DNA of 64,000 nucleotides from Strongylocentrotus droebachiensis. Its lineage: Eukaryota; Echinodermata; Echinoidea; Camarodonta; Strongylocentrotidae. The notes beneath the pieces are model-generated. The model saw only the letters and a program-made list of their open reading frames with translations. It was not told the origin of the DNA and did no database searches. Made by a program: the position numbers and the translations under genes. Location of the stretch: contig JAVYIG010000323.1 in the NCBI GenBank assembly GCA_035222895.1, forward strand, positions 62,001 through 126,000, read 5' to 3'. Shown piece after piece: positions 28,545 to 39,824 of the stretch (positions within the stretch are counted from its first letter, which is position 1; every line of letters starts with the position of its first letter).

Positions 28545-28893
28545 GAATTCACAAAGGAGGTTTAAATCTAACCCACTTTTAAAGGATGCAGACAGTATGA
28601 AACCTCAGCCAATCGCATGGGCCTGAATTCACATAGGAGGTTTAAATTTAACCCATGGTTTAAATCTTCAATTACACTTAACCCATGGTCTAAAATTAGC
28701 GCAAATTAAGTGGACCATATAATATTCTAATATTGGATCTCTGACTGTGTCGCACTTAATTTGCGCTAATTTTAGACCATGGGTTAAATGTAATTAGAAG
28801 ATTTAAACCATGGGTTAAATTTAAACCTCCTTTGTGGATTCAGGCCCATTTGATTGGCTGAGGTTTCATACTTTCTGCATCCTTTAAATGGGA
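28545..28893. mobile_element. nested hairpin MITE (GGGCCTGAATTC)
   Basis: An inner element at about 28619-28848 has ends GGGCCTGAATTCACATAGG and GTGGATTCAGGCCC and arms that pair for about 90 nt through AACCCATGGTTTAAAT-type blocks. The sequence just outside is also inverted (AAAGGATGCAGACAGTATGA on the left, complement on the right). A third partial end lies at 28550. The structure therefore looks like a MITE inserted into, or duplicated within, another copy. Confidence 0.7.
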
Positions 28894-28999
28894 GTGTGAA
28901 TGAACTGGTTGAATCACAGAGACTGTGATCGAAAGTGAAACGTTAATAAGTGTAAGGTTACTTCAACAAGTATGACTATAACACCCTTGAAACATCTCT

Positions 29000-29265
29000 A
29001 TGCAAGCGCTTTATACACAATGGGACTACATTTACTGTACAACATCAATGTGCATAGTCATGACAGAGCATAAAAAATGCACTACACTTAAATTTGATTA
29101 CGTGAATGAGCTTCCACCTTTTAATCGTTTATCACCCTCACTGGATGTCTTCCGAAAATGTCTAAAAACCCTCCTCTTTGACCATGATCAACAACTCATG
29201 CTTTGATAATTTTAGTGTAAGCACTGTGAAACAACAGCACTATAGAATTGACTTGACTTATTTGA
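29000..29265 (+). pseudogene. LINE C-terminal remnant and 3' UTR
   Basis: One frame gives ELPPFNRLSPSLDVFRKCLK followed by TLLFD, the usual C-terminal region of CR1/jockey-like reverse-transcriptase proteins. It is followed by TAAGCACTGTG and a GACTTGACTT tail. No upstream domain survives. Confidence 0.55.
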
Positions 29266-29444
29266 CTTACTTTTCATTTTTCAGTAGGTAACATCCAAAA
29301 TACGGTATCAAAAATTATAAAAATGTCAATGCACACTAGTGACAATAGCACCTATAAAGCTCCTACGTGTCACCTCACAAACATGTTGTATGGCAACAAA
29401 ATGCTCTGCTTGTATCAGGATACATTCCTGCTATGTTCAAAGTG

Positions 29445-29742
29445 AGGCCTGTCTTCATCAACTGGAGTTTGCCAAATAACCCGCTACTTTCAGACTCGGG
29501 ATATTATCCAGAAGCTCGAAATTGCGTCTTCACTAGACCGATACGCTCATCGGGCTCAGACGGGCTCATATAGCAGGATATTTTGGAAACAAGAACAAGA
29601 TTTCTCAGGATATTTTCTCAACCAAATATTCCACTAATTGCAACTGCGGGCTGATGAAGACGCAAATTAACTGGATAATTTGCGATCGAGATAGCTTAAA
29701 TAGCGGGTCATTTGACAAACTCGAGCTGATGAAGACGGACCT
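29445..29742. mobile_element. MITE family D, copy 1, beside PTEN exon 2
   Basis: The left end AGGCCTGTCTTCATCAACTG pairs with the right end GAGCTGATGAAGACGGACCT, and pairing extends over about 45 nt. A related copy is at 42028-42227. No clear target duplication. Its right end is 20 bp inside intron 2 from the exon 2 splice donor. Confidence 0.75.
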
Positions 29743-29761
29743 TATGTTAGGTAGATACTCA

Positions 29762-29932
<171 letters not shown>

Positions 29933-29967
29933 TTAGAACTTCTAAGAGTACTCATCAAGTAATAATA

Positions 29968-30165
29968 TACAGTCAACTCTGCTTTAGTGAACACCTGTCT
30001 ACAAAGACAACCTGTCTAGTGTCTACAAAGACCACATTTTGTATCCCTTGAAATAGTTTCTCATTGAAACATGTACTATAGGAATCTGTACATAAAGACC
30101 TCTTGCCTATAAAGACTACTTTTCTTGTTTCCCTTAGGTGGTCTTTATAGACAGGTTTGACTGTA
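29968..30165. mobile_element. TACAGTCAAACCTG element, copy 2
   Basis: It starts TACAGTCAACTCTGC and ends ACAGGTTTGACTGTA. Internal blocks GTCTACAAAGACCAC and CATTGAAACATGTACTATAG are shared with 15661-15908. Confidence 0.7.
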
Positions 30166-30342
30166 TATATGCGAGCCTCCAGATTTCATACTTTGGTGGT
30201 ACAAAGAGAATGGAACGGTTTACCAACACATTCAAATTAGATGCATACTGTTCAAAGAAAAGTTGTTCTTGACAACCTGAAAGCTTGCCCGAGGCTTACC
30301 TGATATAGCAAAAAGTAATGTATGCAGACTTGATTCCAAGTA

Positions 30343-30758
30343 CCGTAATTAACGGTGTCTAAACCGCCCTCGTGTATTAACCGCACCCCTTTTTCGCCCT
30401 TAAAAAAAAAAAAAAAACCCACACGGAAAGGCCTTTCATTTAACTGCGAGGTGCAGCTGAATGTGTAAGATCATTAATGTAAATTAAAAAACAGTAGACC
30501 TAGGATAGAACCTTGTGGTACGCCGTGTAATAGAATACAAATTGGAGGAATTATTATTATAAACTACATATTGAGATCTATCAGAAAGATTACTTTCAAA
30601 CCAAGATGACAGACAAATTTGAGTGTTGTTCTAGTTTCCGATTGATGAGTCAATATGAGGTGTTTTTTTTTTTTTGGTGTACCGTGTATAAGACGCACCC
30701 CAGACTTTGAATTTTTTTTCGGCGGCAAAAAGTCTGGTTAATGCACCATTAATTACGG
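30343..30758. mobile_element. TA-flanked TIR element carrying an RT fragment
   Basis: The ends are CCGTAATTAACGG on the left and CCATTAATTACGG on the right, each next to TA. Comparison with the empty family F copy near 37168 shows insertion at a single TA that is now duplicated, as for Tc1/mariner-type elements. Inside, about 30465-30661 on the minus strand is the same reverse-transcriptase fragment found at 54791-54975. The rest is TIR and poly-A/poly-T sequence. Confidence 0.75.
30465..30661 (-). pseudogene. non-LTR reverse transcriptase fragment
   Basis: On the minus strand the segment corresponds to the RT region with the GVPQGSILG-type motif and the preceding WFESNL...RSQY block of CR1/jockey-like elements. 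Frameshifts and mutations break it. It is nearly the same segment as at 54791-54975. Confidence 0.6.
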
Positions 30759-32099
30759 TATTGTAGTTCATTGATTAATAACAGGGTAATGGAATGCCTT
30801 GTCACTAGGTCTCCGGGAAAGAAACATCCATAAATTTGAATTTGTTAGTAAACAGGTCGATTCTTATTTTAAAAAGTGCACTTCGCAAATCGTGAAGAAG
30901 CAGGAAAGACTAAAAACAGCATTTAATACAGGCTGAATAGAACACTGGCAATCTACATGTACAGGTAGGATCCCAAGTCCTTCATGTACATGTACATTTA
31001 CAGGTAGGATGTCTCGAGGCTACATTCTCTCAAACATTTAATCATCAGACATGTAGGCATCTAGACAGTGTTTAAAGAAAAAACCCGAGCTTCCTTTGTA
31101 TTTGCTGTTTTTAATGTACAAGTAAATACAAGTGTGGATGTAAGGGCACTGTCCCAAAATTGAAAGAGACTACAAAGTTTCTAAATGTGATCTTCTCAAC
31201 AATTTGGCAACATGGCAAGCACAGTCATCTGTCTATTACCTGGGAAATAAGGCAATATTAGTAAGTGGCTAGTGCTCTGTGAGTCACATATGAAGTGACC
31301 TAGCTCGTACAAGCCGATGATGTAATCCATGTAACTACTCACAAGAAGCGATGTAGTCTCATAGCACAGACCTAGTGTGCAGGCACAGACCCTTGTCACT
31401 TGTCAGTCACTGTGCATAACAGTGTCTGCACTGTAAGATTAAGCTGACAGCATACGGCACAGGCTCTGTACTTTAGCTGCTCTTATTTGATGAAGCCAGA
31501 GATTGAGAGAGCTAGGCTCTGTTCAAGGCTGGAGGAATTGTTGTAAAGTGCAAAAATAGAGTCTTGCCTGCAGACTAGCATACTAACATACATATCTACA
31601 CATGAATACATTTACATACCTACATGTGCATGTATGAAAATATGTGCTAAGCAGCTTATTAAATCCTTGTTACATCGGAGTAGCTTTGAGTCTGACCAAG
31701 CTCAAAAAAGTAGCCCCAAATCTGGTGCAAAACTCAGAACCTTAATTCACCCTTGAGCACGGTATGAAAAAATTGACCCTGACCAGGTTCATGAGTAGGA
31801 TTTACCAAACAAAAGGATATTGTTATGCTCTTCATGTAAACAAACAAATGAATTCCTGTGGTTTATTGTCACCATAGATACATGTACTACAGAACATTGT
31901 ACACATAGATTCTGACTTCTGTCAATTTATGCATTATATTAGTTGAAACATGTCCGCCAACTATGAATGCGATAAATAATAAGTATGAATTAATACACTG
32001 ATAAGCACATTTCAGAGGTAATCAAAACTTTGAGTCAAGTGCAATTATAGTACATGCAGTGGTTCTGACTTTCAAGTGAAATATGTAAACAAATGTAAA

Positions 32100-32190
32100 C
32101 AAATGTAAACATGCTCAATTAAGCCTTTGGCTGCACTGCATTGTACTTTATAATAAAGACCTTTATTGAATTGAATGAAATGAATTGAAT
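32100..32190 (+). mobile_element. probable LINE 3' end
   Basis: AATAAAGACCTTTATTGAATTGAATG-type sequence, with repeated AATTGAAT tail units, is typical of non-LTR retrotransposon 3' ends. No protein motif survives here. Confidence 0.35.
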
Positions 32191-32345
32191 TTCAAGAAGC
32201 TGAAAATACTGAATGGAACATTACCGAGTACTTCTTTCTTTATTTTGCACACACTTGATATTTTTGTTGTTGTTAAGTATAAAAGACACAATAAGACACA
32301 ATAAGACACAATAACACTCCTGATGTGCTCTAGCTCAGCACACCA

Positions 32346-32484
32346 GGGGGGAAGTTCCACAAAACTTGTCATCAGTGACAAATGACAGTTTATACTGAAA
32401 TCCTTGCTTCTGATTGGTTATCAACAGATGTGTCACTGATTTTTGTAATTTGTCATTGAAAAAAGGCTTTGTGAAACGGGTCCC
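32346..32484. mobile_element. GGGACCC-ended MITE
   Basis: The left end GGGGGAAGTTCCACAAA pairs imperfectly with the right end TTTGTGAAACGGGTCCC, and internal TGTCAnTGACAAATGACA-like blocks are also inverted. About 139 bp. No target duplication was resolved. Confidence 0.5.
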
Positions 32485-32893
32485 AGGATTGCGTCTGAAT
32501 GCATCTTTTCAGCAAACTATCCCTGTGGACCACATAAAAAATAGCAGGTTTTTTTCACAGATTACACCAAGATGACTTTTGTTAACATGTAGCTGGCACA
32601 ATTAGCAGCAGTGAAACAATGCGCTACTTGCTTCTTCACTGTCATCGGAACAACTTCCCCAATCAGAGTTCGAGGTCAATTTTGAAATCTTGGACTAATG
32701 TAAATGCACCTGTAGGGTCTACATCTCAATCAACATACATGTCTGGACATGCTTGCTTGATACACTATCATGTGAGCATTGTGATTGGCTTTTCCTGGTG
32801 TACGTCTGAACAATCATGTGACCAAGGAATTGACGTGACCACAACCAGCTTTTAAGCTCTGAAGTAAAGTCCACATTAATGTTCCAGAGGGAT

Positions 32894-33142
32894 GTTTCAC
32901 AAAAACTAAGATTGATTTTAAGTTGGACTTCACTATGGCACTGGTTTCCTCTCACCATTATTATCTTTATTTTTCCTTCAATAATGAATTATCAAAAAAT
33001 GTAGATTCTGTAGATTTGTGACCACGATTGTTACGTCCCTTGAAAAACCAATGCCAGGAATGGTGAGAGAAAATATTGGCATGAACAGAACAGCCTGCCA
33101 TAGTCAAGTCCAACTTAAAGTGGATCTTTGTCTTTGTGAAAC
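32894..33142. mobile_element. MITE family G, copy 1
   Basis: It starts GTTTCACAAAAACTAAG and ends CTTTGTCTTTGTGAAAC, with GTTGGACTT/AAGTCCAAC subterminal inverted blocks. It is flanked by duplicated unique-looking sequence (TTGACGTGACCACAACCAGC at 32830 and 33180), so the region has also undergone a segmental duplication. Confidence 0.65.
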
Positions 33143-33255
33143 ACCCGCCTACGTGTCTGAGCAATCATGTGGCCAAGGAATTGACGTGACCACAACCAGC
33201 TTTTATTAAAGCTCTAAAGTAAAGTCCACATTAATGTTCCATGCTCACTGCAGAT

Positions 33256-33634
33256 TTAAAAATAAAGTTGAGTTCTGGTCATGCGATTACATTGTGAAAG
33301 AATCGTGAAATCGATCAGAAAAGGTTGATCATCTAGCATAGTATTGGTGTGTACTGCAATGTTCTGGAATCATCAAAATGATAAGAAATTTGGCCCAGTT
33401 TCGGTAAAGTTACAAGCACTGAACACAGAAATATGGGACTACATAAACATGTGGCATAAAAATCTGTCCCGATTTTTATGATGTTACATTCTATATTTAG
33501 AATATTAGCATTTGAAGAGCCATGCTTTTCAGGGAACATTTTTTATCTGAAGTTCTTCCACAATTGCATAATAACAATGATAATGCTTAAAAAATTATTT
33601 TTCACCTCTTCCCAGAATTCAACCTTCTCTTTAA
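33256..33634. mobile_element. MITE family A, copy 5
   Basis: A 379-bp copy of the variant type, ending AATTCAACCTTCTCTTTAA. It contains the GTTCTGGAATCATCAAAATG block, in the same orientation as 27076. Confidence 0.75.
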
Positions 33635-34355
33635 ACTCTGAAGTAAAGTCCACATTAATGTTTAGGATATTCACTACAGATTTAAGCTTTGTTTACACAG
33701 TGACTTAATTTGTTCTCAAGTATGACACACTAGTTGTGTCAGACTTGGCTATTTTATGATTGTGCGTTAAGTGGATCAGTGTCACCCAAGAGCTGGATCA
33801 AACAATCTTTTTTGTTCCACTCTGCCAGAATCAAACCACAAAGTTGGCACAAACCATGTGTCACACCGTTCCAAAACTACCTTACCTATATGATAAATAA
33901 TTCTTACTAACACCATCACTGATCTACCGTATGTTATTTGAATATTATGAGTTGATTTATTTTTTAATAAATTTAAAAAAGCAGGTACATTTATTTAGCC
34001 TAAAAGAAAAAGGTACATGTAAGTGCGTGTGTTTGAATACAGATGAAGTTCTTTCTATTTTCCTTTACAAGTTTACAGACCCCCCCCCCCCCCCCCCTCA
34101 ATATCACACAAAGGAACATTGAATGAAAAGGGAGCAAACAAGATGAATAATTAGAGTTTATGAGTTAGTCATGCAGGCAGGTAATAGCCTCATTTCCACT
34201 CCAATTTAATTTATTTGTGATGATTTTACTGTTATATCCTGAACCCTGTACTCGTACGGAATAGCTATACCACAAAGATAGTGAACACTTTGAATTTACA
34301 TTGCATCCCTTTTCAATAAGTTAAAGCTACAAAAGTAGTCAAGAGTAAAGGGGGA

Positions 34356-34392
34356 GGGGTGGCACAGAGAAAGAAAGAGAAAGAGAAGAGAC

Positions 34393-34425
<33 letters not shown>

Positions 34426-34662
34426 CACATAGAGAGGGAGAGACAGACACAGAGAGAGAGTGAGAGAGAAGGGAAAAGAGTATTACAGGAAATAGCAGTG
34501 GAGAAGGTAGAAAAGGGGTAGAGAAATATGAAGATAGACAAAACAAAAGAGAGAGAGAGAGAGAGGATAGAAAGGAGAGAGAGAGAGAGAGAGAGAGAGA
34601 GGGGAGAAAGGAGAGAAAAGGGAGAAAGGAAAATGAGAGAGAAAGAAGGGTAGGCAGAGTGA
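34356..34662. repeat. GA-rich tract
   Basis: Degenerate GAGA microsatellite sequence, purine on the plus strand. The long open frames on the minus strand here (Ser/Leu/Phe-rich) are products of the CT repeat, not genes. Confidence 0.85.
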
Positions 34663-34665
34663 TAT

Positions 34666-35388
34666 TACCGTATTTTCCGGCGTAAAGGCCGCAGTATTTT
34701 CGGGTGAGAAAAAATAAAAAAGTCGGGGTGCGGCGTATACGCAACAACAACAAAATTCAGCGGTCAAAACATCACGTCCATTTGCACGTATGGGACTATA
34801 GGAACGGTAGCATGATTAGACAACGGTACAGGACAATTCTAGAATAACTCCACACAACTTACCGACAAGTTTATGTTGCATAGTTGACATGAAGACAAAA
34901 AAACTTATTTTTCTAATAAAATCTGCCGATAGATCTAGATCTAAGTCCATACCATTGCATCGCCAAAAAGTAAACAAAGGGACAGGCCGTTACTTACGGA
35001 GCTAGCTGCCGCGCAACGCAACTGCGCAGGTCGAAAAATGCTATTTCGGATTACACCGCACATCGAGGAAGGGGTATTGTAGGATACCAAATCTGCATAC
35101 GATACAGTACTAGCTTAAAAGTCGATGAAGATCTGCTAAATTATGATCATTTTTGAGGTTAACTTCTTGTTGATTTATAAGAAGATTGATGAATTTGGTA
35201 GAGCTTGTAAAAAAAAAAAGAGTGTTCTACAAGAAAATTACGATCATTTTGTTTGGTCCGGTTTTTTTTTCTCTCTTTTTTTTTTTTTTTTTTTTTTTTG
35301 TTGTAGTTTTTTTTTTTCTTCTACGAAATGTCAAAGTTGGGGGTGCGGCCTATACGGCGGTGCGGCCTTTACGCCGGCAAATACGGTA
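34666..35388. mobile_element. TACCGTATTT TIR element, hAT-like TSD
   Basis: The ends are TACCGTATTTTCCGGCGTAA and its near-complement TTACGCCGGCAAATACGGTA, followed inward by GGCCGCA and TGCGGCC. The flanking octamers are AGTGATAT (34658-34665) and AGTGAAAT (35389-35396), an 8-bp duplication with one mismatch, as expected for hAT-type insertion. It carries no transposase and has long poly-T runs internally. Confidence 0.65.
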
Positions 35389-35396
35389 AGTGAAAT

Positions 35397-36215
35397 GGAG
35401 GGAGAGAAAAAAAAAGATAGAGAGCAGATAAGAGGGGTAGAGACAAAGAGTAGAGGGAAGGAAGGATAAGAGAAGAAAAACATGGTACATGTATAAAGAG
35501 AGCAAGAAAGATAGAGATAGATAAATACATGTAGATACTGTAGAGGGAGAAAGATAGAGAAAGATGGGAGAAATAAGGTAGAGGATAATGAAATAAAAGG
35601 AGGTAGAGAAATAAGAGGAGAGGGGAAAGAAAGGGAGGTGAAGTTTAAATGTAGAAAATAAAAGAAAATAGAGTGATCAGGATGTACCGCCTTAACACAC
35701 TTTCTTTCATTCTCTATACGCCTCTATGGAGAAACTTATTTTAAGAGAAAAATTGTAAGGTAATAAAATTAAGAGGTAGAAATGTAGAGCAGGTACATGT
35801 ACATGTAGGCGGATGACAGAAATAGAAAGTAGACGGATAAATTAGAGTAGAGAGAGAGAGAGAGAGAGAGATACAGAATTAAAGAGAGGAGAAGACGGAC
35901 ACAAGAAGAAAGTAGAAATGTAAAATAAAAGTGAAACAATGTAAGAGAGAGAGAGACAGAGAGACAACCAGAGACACACACACAAATGTAGAGAGGGAGA
36001 GAGGGAGAGAGAGACAAAGAGAGACAGACAGACAGGCAGAGAGATAGCAAGAGAGAAAGAGAGAGAAAGAGAGAGATAAAGAATTAAAGAGAGAAAGAGA
36101 AGACAGACACAAGAAGAAAGTAGAAATGTAAAATAAAAGTGACACAATATGTGTGAGAGAGACAGACAGAGAGATAGCAAGAGACAAAGAGAGAGAGAGA
36201 GAGATGAATTTCAGG
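35397..36215. repeat. GA-rich tract with ~200-bp duplication
   Basis: Purine-rich microsatellite sequence. The block around 35870-35940 (GAGAAGACGGACACAAGAAG) recurs at 36090-36150, a tandem or segmental duplication within the tract. Confidence 0.8.
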
Positions 36216-37034
36216 CAGCCAAAGGACATTAAATTTGGTTGTTAGCCATATATATACTGCTCACCGACGCGGAAGCGTTAACGTAAGGACCCACGACACT
36301 GATGACGTAGCCACTCATCCCAGTGTTCTAAATTTACCCCAATCAATTGTTGAGATTCACGGAGCGAGCGTCAGCGGCTGAAGATGTCACCGTGTAACTC
36401 TGCTATCAGAGTATAGGAAATTCAGTCTCATTGGGGGACTCTTCACAGCCGATTCCTATGACCACCATTCCCAAGAGCATTACAGACAGAAGTCAAGCCT
36501 ACACATCGATAATACCAAAATACATCTACAGACTATACAACACAAAGAGGACCTGACATAAATACATAGCCAGCTCTATCTACCAAAATACCCCCACTTC
36601 TTACATGATTATATAGCTTTTGAGGACAAAAATTGGTGAAAGTATATAAAGCCAGCATAACAAATTCTAGGCACACACAGCTTAAAGGTCAAATGGAGTA
36701 TATTGCTGGGAGAACTGTACCAGCAATAATTTGAAGTGTCCACTGAATATTTGTTTAATATAGTTAATCTTTATATTCCTGAATGTCACAATTGATAAGT
36801 ACCGGTAGGACAGATAAGTAGATTGCATCAGCTTTTCAACTTGTACTGATAATAACCCTGACATGAATTGCAGTAGTCCAGCATAATAAACCCATACTAG
36901 CCTGATATGTGCAATTTATCTTGCATCTTTTGTGGAGGCATTGCCAATCTAGTGGAGTCACCATACTACTAAAATTTGATTTTAGCCTTGACCCTAACCC
37001 TATTACTTTTTTTGTTACAAATTACAAAGAAGAG

Positions 37035-37215
37035 CTCAGAGCAACTGACCAGTACACCCACATATTCAAGTTTCATGCATAATTTTTAAACAAAGGTTGT
37101 TCTTAACAACCTGAAAGTTTCCGAAAGGATTGCCTGACATGGCAACAAGTAATGTATGTTGACTGGATTTCAAGTATTGTAGTTCATACATTAATACATG
37201 TAACAAATTGATAGT
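37035..37215. repeat. dispersed repeat family F, copy 5
   Basis: It shares GGTTGTTCTTAACAACC and CAAGTATTGTAGTTCAT with copy 4 and lacks the 416-bp insertion. It serves as the empty-site reference for 30343-30758. Confidence 0.6.
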
Positions 37216-37940
37216 ACTATAGTAGAACTTATCACTAGACACTAGCCGCGTTAACACGATGGCAATTTTTGTCGGCGTAAAGGTTGTGTTTAAAGCTAGT
37301 TAGCATAAATATGGTAAGGTCGGCGTAAAGGTCGGCGTAGTGACCATCTGAATGATAGTCGTGTTGGTCACGCTGACATTCACGCAGACTGATTTACTCC
37401 AGGATTTTCCACTAGTAACGCGCTAACACGACTAGAGGGTAGCGTAAGTTGACGTGTGGATGGTCTCACTTTCACAGGGGGTGTTTGTTTACTATCGAAA
37501 ATTAAAATTAAATTTTGCGCGGTTTAGACGCGGAAACTGAGTTGAGGTCGACTAGTGGGGGCGTAACCACTTCTGGAAGTTACGCTGAGTAAGACTGGGT
37601 CAGTGGAAGGTTGTGTTAACGTAATCGTGGCAAGTTGGTCAGAGTAAGAGCGTATGGACAACTAATGGTGTAAGTCAAATATTTATTGAATATTCATTAA
37701 TGCAGGTAAAAACTTATGCCGACTAAGAAGCTCCGTCTGAACATGGCTACTACAGTGTTTGTCCCCAGGGAAGGAACATCCATACATTGGAATGTATTAA
37801 TAAACCTGTCTATTGTCACAAGAGGAAATGTCACAGCACCTGTAATTATTATCTAATAACTGGGTTAACAAATATGTGTGAATCAGTTACATGGACAGAC
37901 TGCACTGCTGGTCAGGGTAAAACAAATTCCCTTTTAAGAC

Positions 37941-38291
37941 AATAGGCCATTTTTGTAATGCAATCAAATTTAATGCATAATTCTTTGTTACTGTAAGTGT
38001 TACAAATCATTTCATATTATTTCATTCACCTGTTACAAATAAATGTATTTCAATAGTCAGAAAGGAAATTGCATGTACATTGGTTGTTGCTAGGTAGGAC
38101 AAACATCATGGCTTGCCCTATCCATGGACCTACTACAAACCATGCCCTATCTAACAACATGTAATGTATGTGATTCGCATTCGGACTATTAAAATACAAT
38201 TATTTTCAACAGGTGAATGAAATAATTTGTAAAGAGGCACTTAACAAAGATTTATGCCTTAAATTTGATTACATTACAAAAATGGCCTATT
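37941..38291. mobile_element. MITE with ~115-bp inverted arms
   Basis: The ends are AATAGGCCATTTTTGTAATG and its complement. The arms remain paired for about 115 nt, through TTTCATTCACCTGTT on the left and its counterpart on the right. Non-coding centre of about 120 bp. No target duplication was resolved. Confidence 0.75.
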
Positions 38292-38492
38292 CAACTAATC
38301 CAACTAATCCTTGCTCATTAAACCATACTAAGCTTAATAGTTGCCAACTACATCAACTACAGCCTTTATAATTATTTGACAACTAGCTTACATGTATACA
38401 TGTACTACATACATGTAATCTTGTTGGCTCAGCCTAACATATAATTTCTTGTATGTGTATAGGGACATACATGTACAATGTACAAAACAAAA

Positions 38493-39105
38493 TTAAAGGA
38501 AAATCCAATAGACAGGTACTCTACAAGAAAGCAGACAAAATCAAGAGAACGGACTAGTGAAAGTTTGAATGAAATCAGGAAAAAAATTAGAAATTTTGAA
38601 AAAGTTGTTATCACTTCAACTTGGCCGACTTGGTAATGACAATGTGACATATCATGTACAATGTGCTGTACACATTTTCGTTATTCCAACACACAAAATG
38701 ACTAAAATTTGTCAAAATGCATAACTAACGATCAGGGTCTTTACTTTCTAGAGGACCTATAATATTATGCTATCCATAATAAAATTATTTTGAGAACCTG
38801 TAGTGCCCCCAGGGAGAGGGCACTTACGTAGGAGAAAAATAGAAATTATCCTAATGATATTTGTGTACCTGACAAATGACAAACGGGAGAGATGACCATG
38901 ACTACAGGTGTACTTCAAATTCTTTGACCAAATTGCCAAGTTGAGATTAGCTTCCTGGTAGATCTAGTGATCTCATATTTTAAACATTCATAATTCTCTT
39001 TATTATTAGTCCGATATATTTCAAACTTTCTCTATTCTATTTCTCTTATTTTTCTGCCTTCATACAATTGAACTTACTACAAAGGTTGGCTTGCCCTTTG
39101 TAACC
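38493..39105. mobile_element. MITE family B-like, decayed
   Basis: It starts TTAAAGGAAAATCCAATAG and has GGTTGGCTTGCCCTTT near its end, with a partial duplication of that end at 39296-39348. Boundaries are uncertain. Confidence 0.35.
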
Positions 39106-39450
39106 TTTGCTACCATATTTACATAAGGATATTCATTTCTTCATATTAATACAGTAACATCATAAGCAAGTGTACCATGAGAATTCCATATTTACGTCTT
39201 AATGGTTGAGTAGCTTTAGATCTAGTGATCTCATATTTCAAACTTTATCTATTCTGTTTCCCTTATTTTTCTGCCTTCATAAAGAACTTACTACAAAGGT
39301 TGGATTACCCTTTATGAACTTATTACAAAAGTTGGATTGCCCTTTACGAACTCTGCTACCATATTTACATCAGGATATTAATTTCTTCATACTAAATACA
39401 ACATGAGGAAGTGTACCATGAGAATTTTAACACAGCTCCATATTTACGAC

Positions 39451-39824
39451 TTAAAGGTAAAGACCAGTTAAGGTCATGCGATTGCATTGTGAAAGAAACG
39501 TTGTGGAATCTATCAGAAAATGTTGATCATCTTGCATCTAGCATCTGCAAGGTTCTGGAATCATCAATATGATAAGAAATTTGGCCCATTCTTTGTAAAG
39601 TTACAAGCACTATACACAGAAAGATGTATATGGGACTACCCTATATCTCTCACAGTCAAATATATATAATAATTTACCAAATATATCAATTAGTAGGCGG
39701 TTTCCCGGCAATTTTTTTATCATCATGTATTAGTCAAAACATATTCTTTCACATGATTGGTAATGAGAACTTCCATTTCATTTTTTGAAATTGGGGCGTT
39801 TCCAATACTGGTCTTTACCTTTAA
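39451..39824. mobile_element. MITE family A, copy 2
   Basis: A 374-bp copy with intact ends (TTAAAGGTAAAGACCAG and CTGGTCTTTACCTTTAA), inverted relative to 22164-22538. Length and internal blocks match that copy closely. Confidence 0.85.

Larger units (their letters stand above)
30216..30865. repeat. dispersed repeat family F, copy 4, split by insertion
   Basis: The two halves (30216-30340 and 30761-30865) together form one family F copy in inverted orientation (GGTTGTCGAGAACAACC-like block, then GGGAAAGAAACATCCAT). They are separated by the 416-bp element at 30343-30758. The uninterrupted equivalent at 37035-37215 reads CAAGTATTGTAGTTCAT across the junction. Confidence 0.7.

Noticed and set aside
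29432..29748. TATGTT as a target duplication of the family D MITE
   Set aside because: The left copy is seven bases away from the visible TIR start, so the match is probably chance.
34296..36229. Long Ser/Leu-rich open frames on the minus strand
   Set aside because: They follow the GA/CT microsatellite tracts and stop where the repeat stops.
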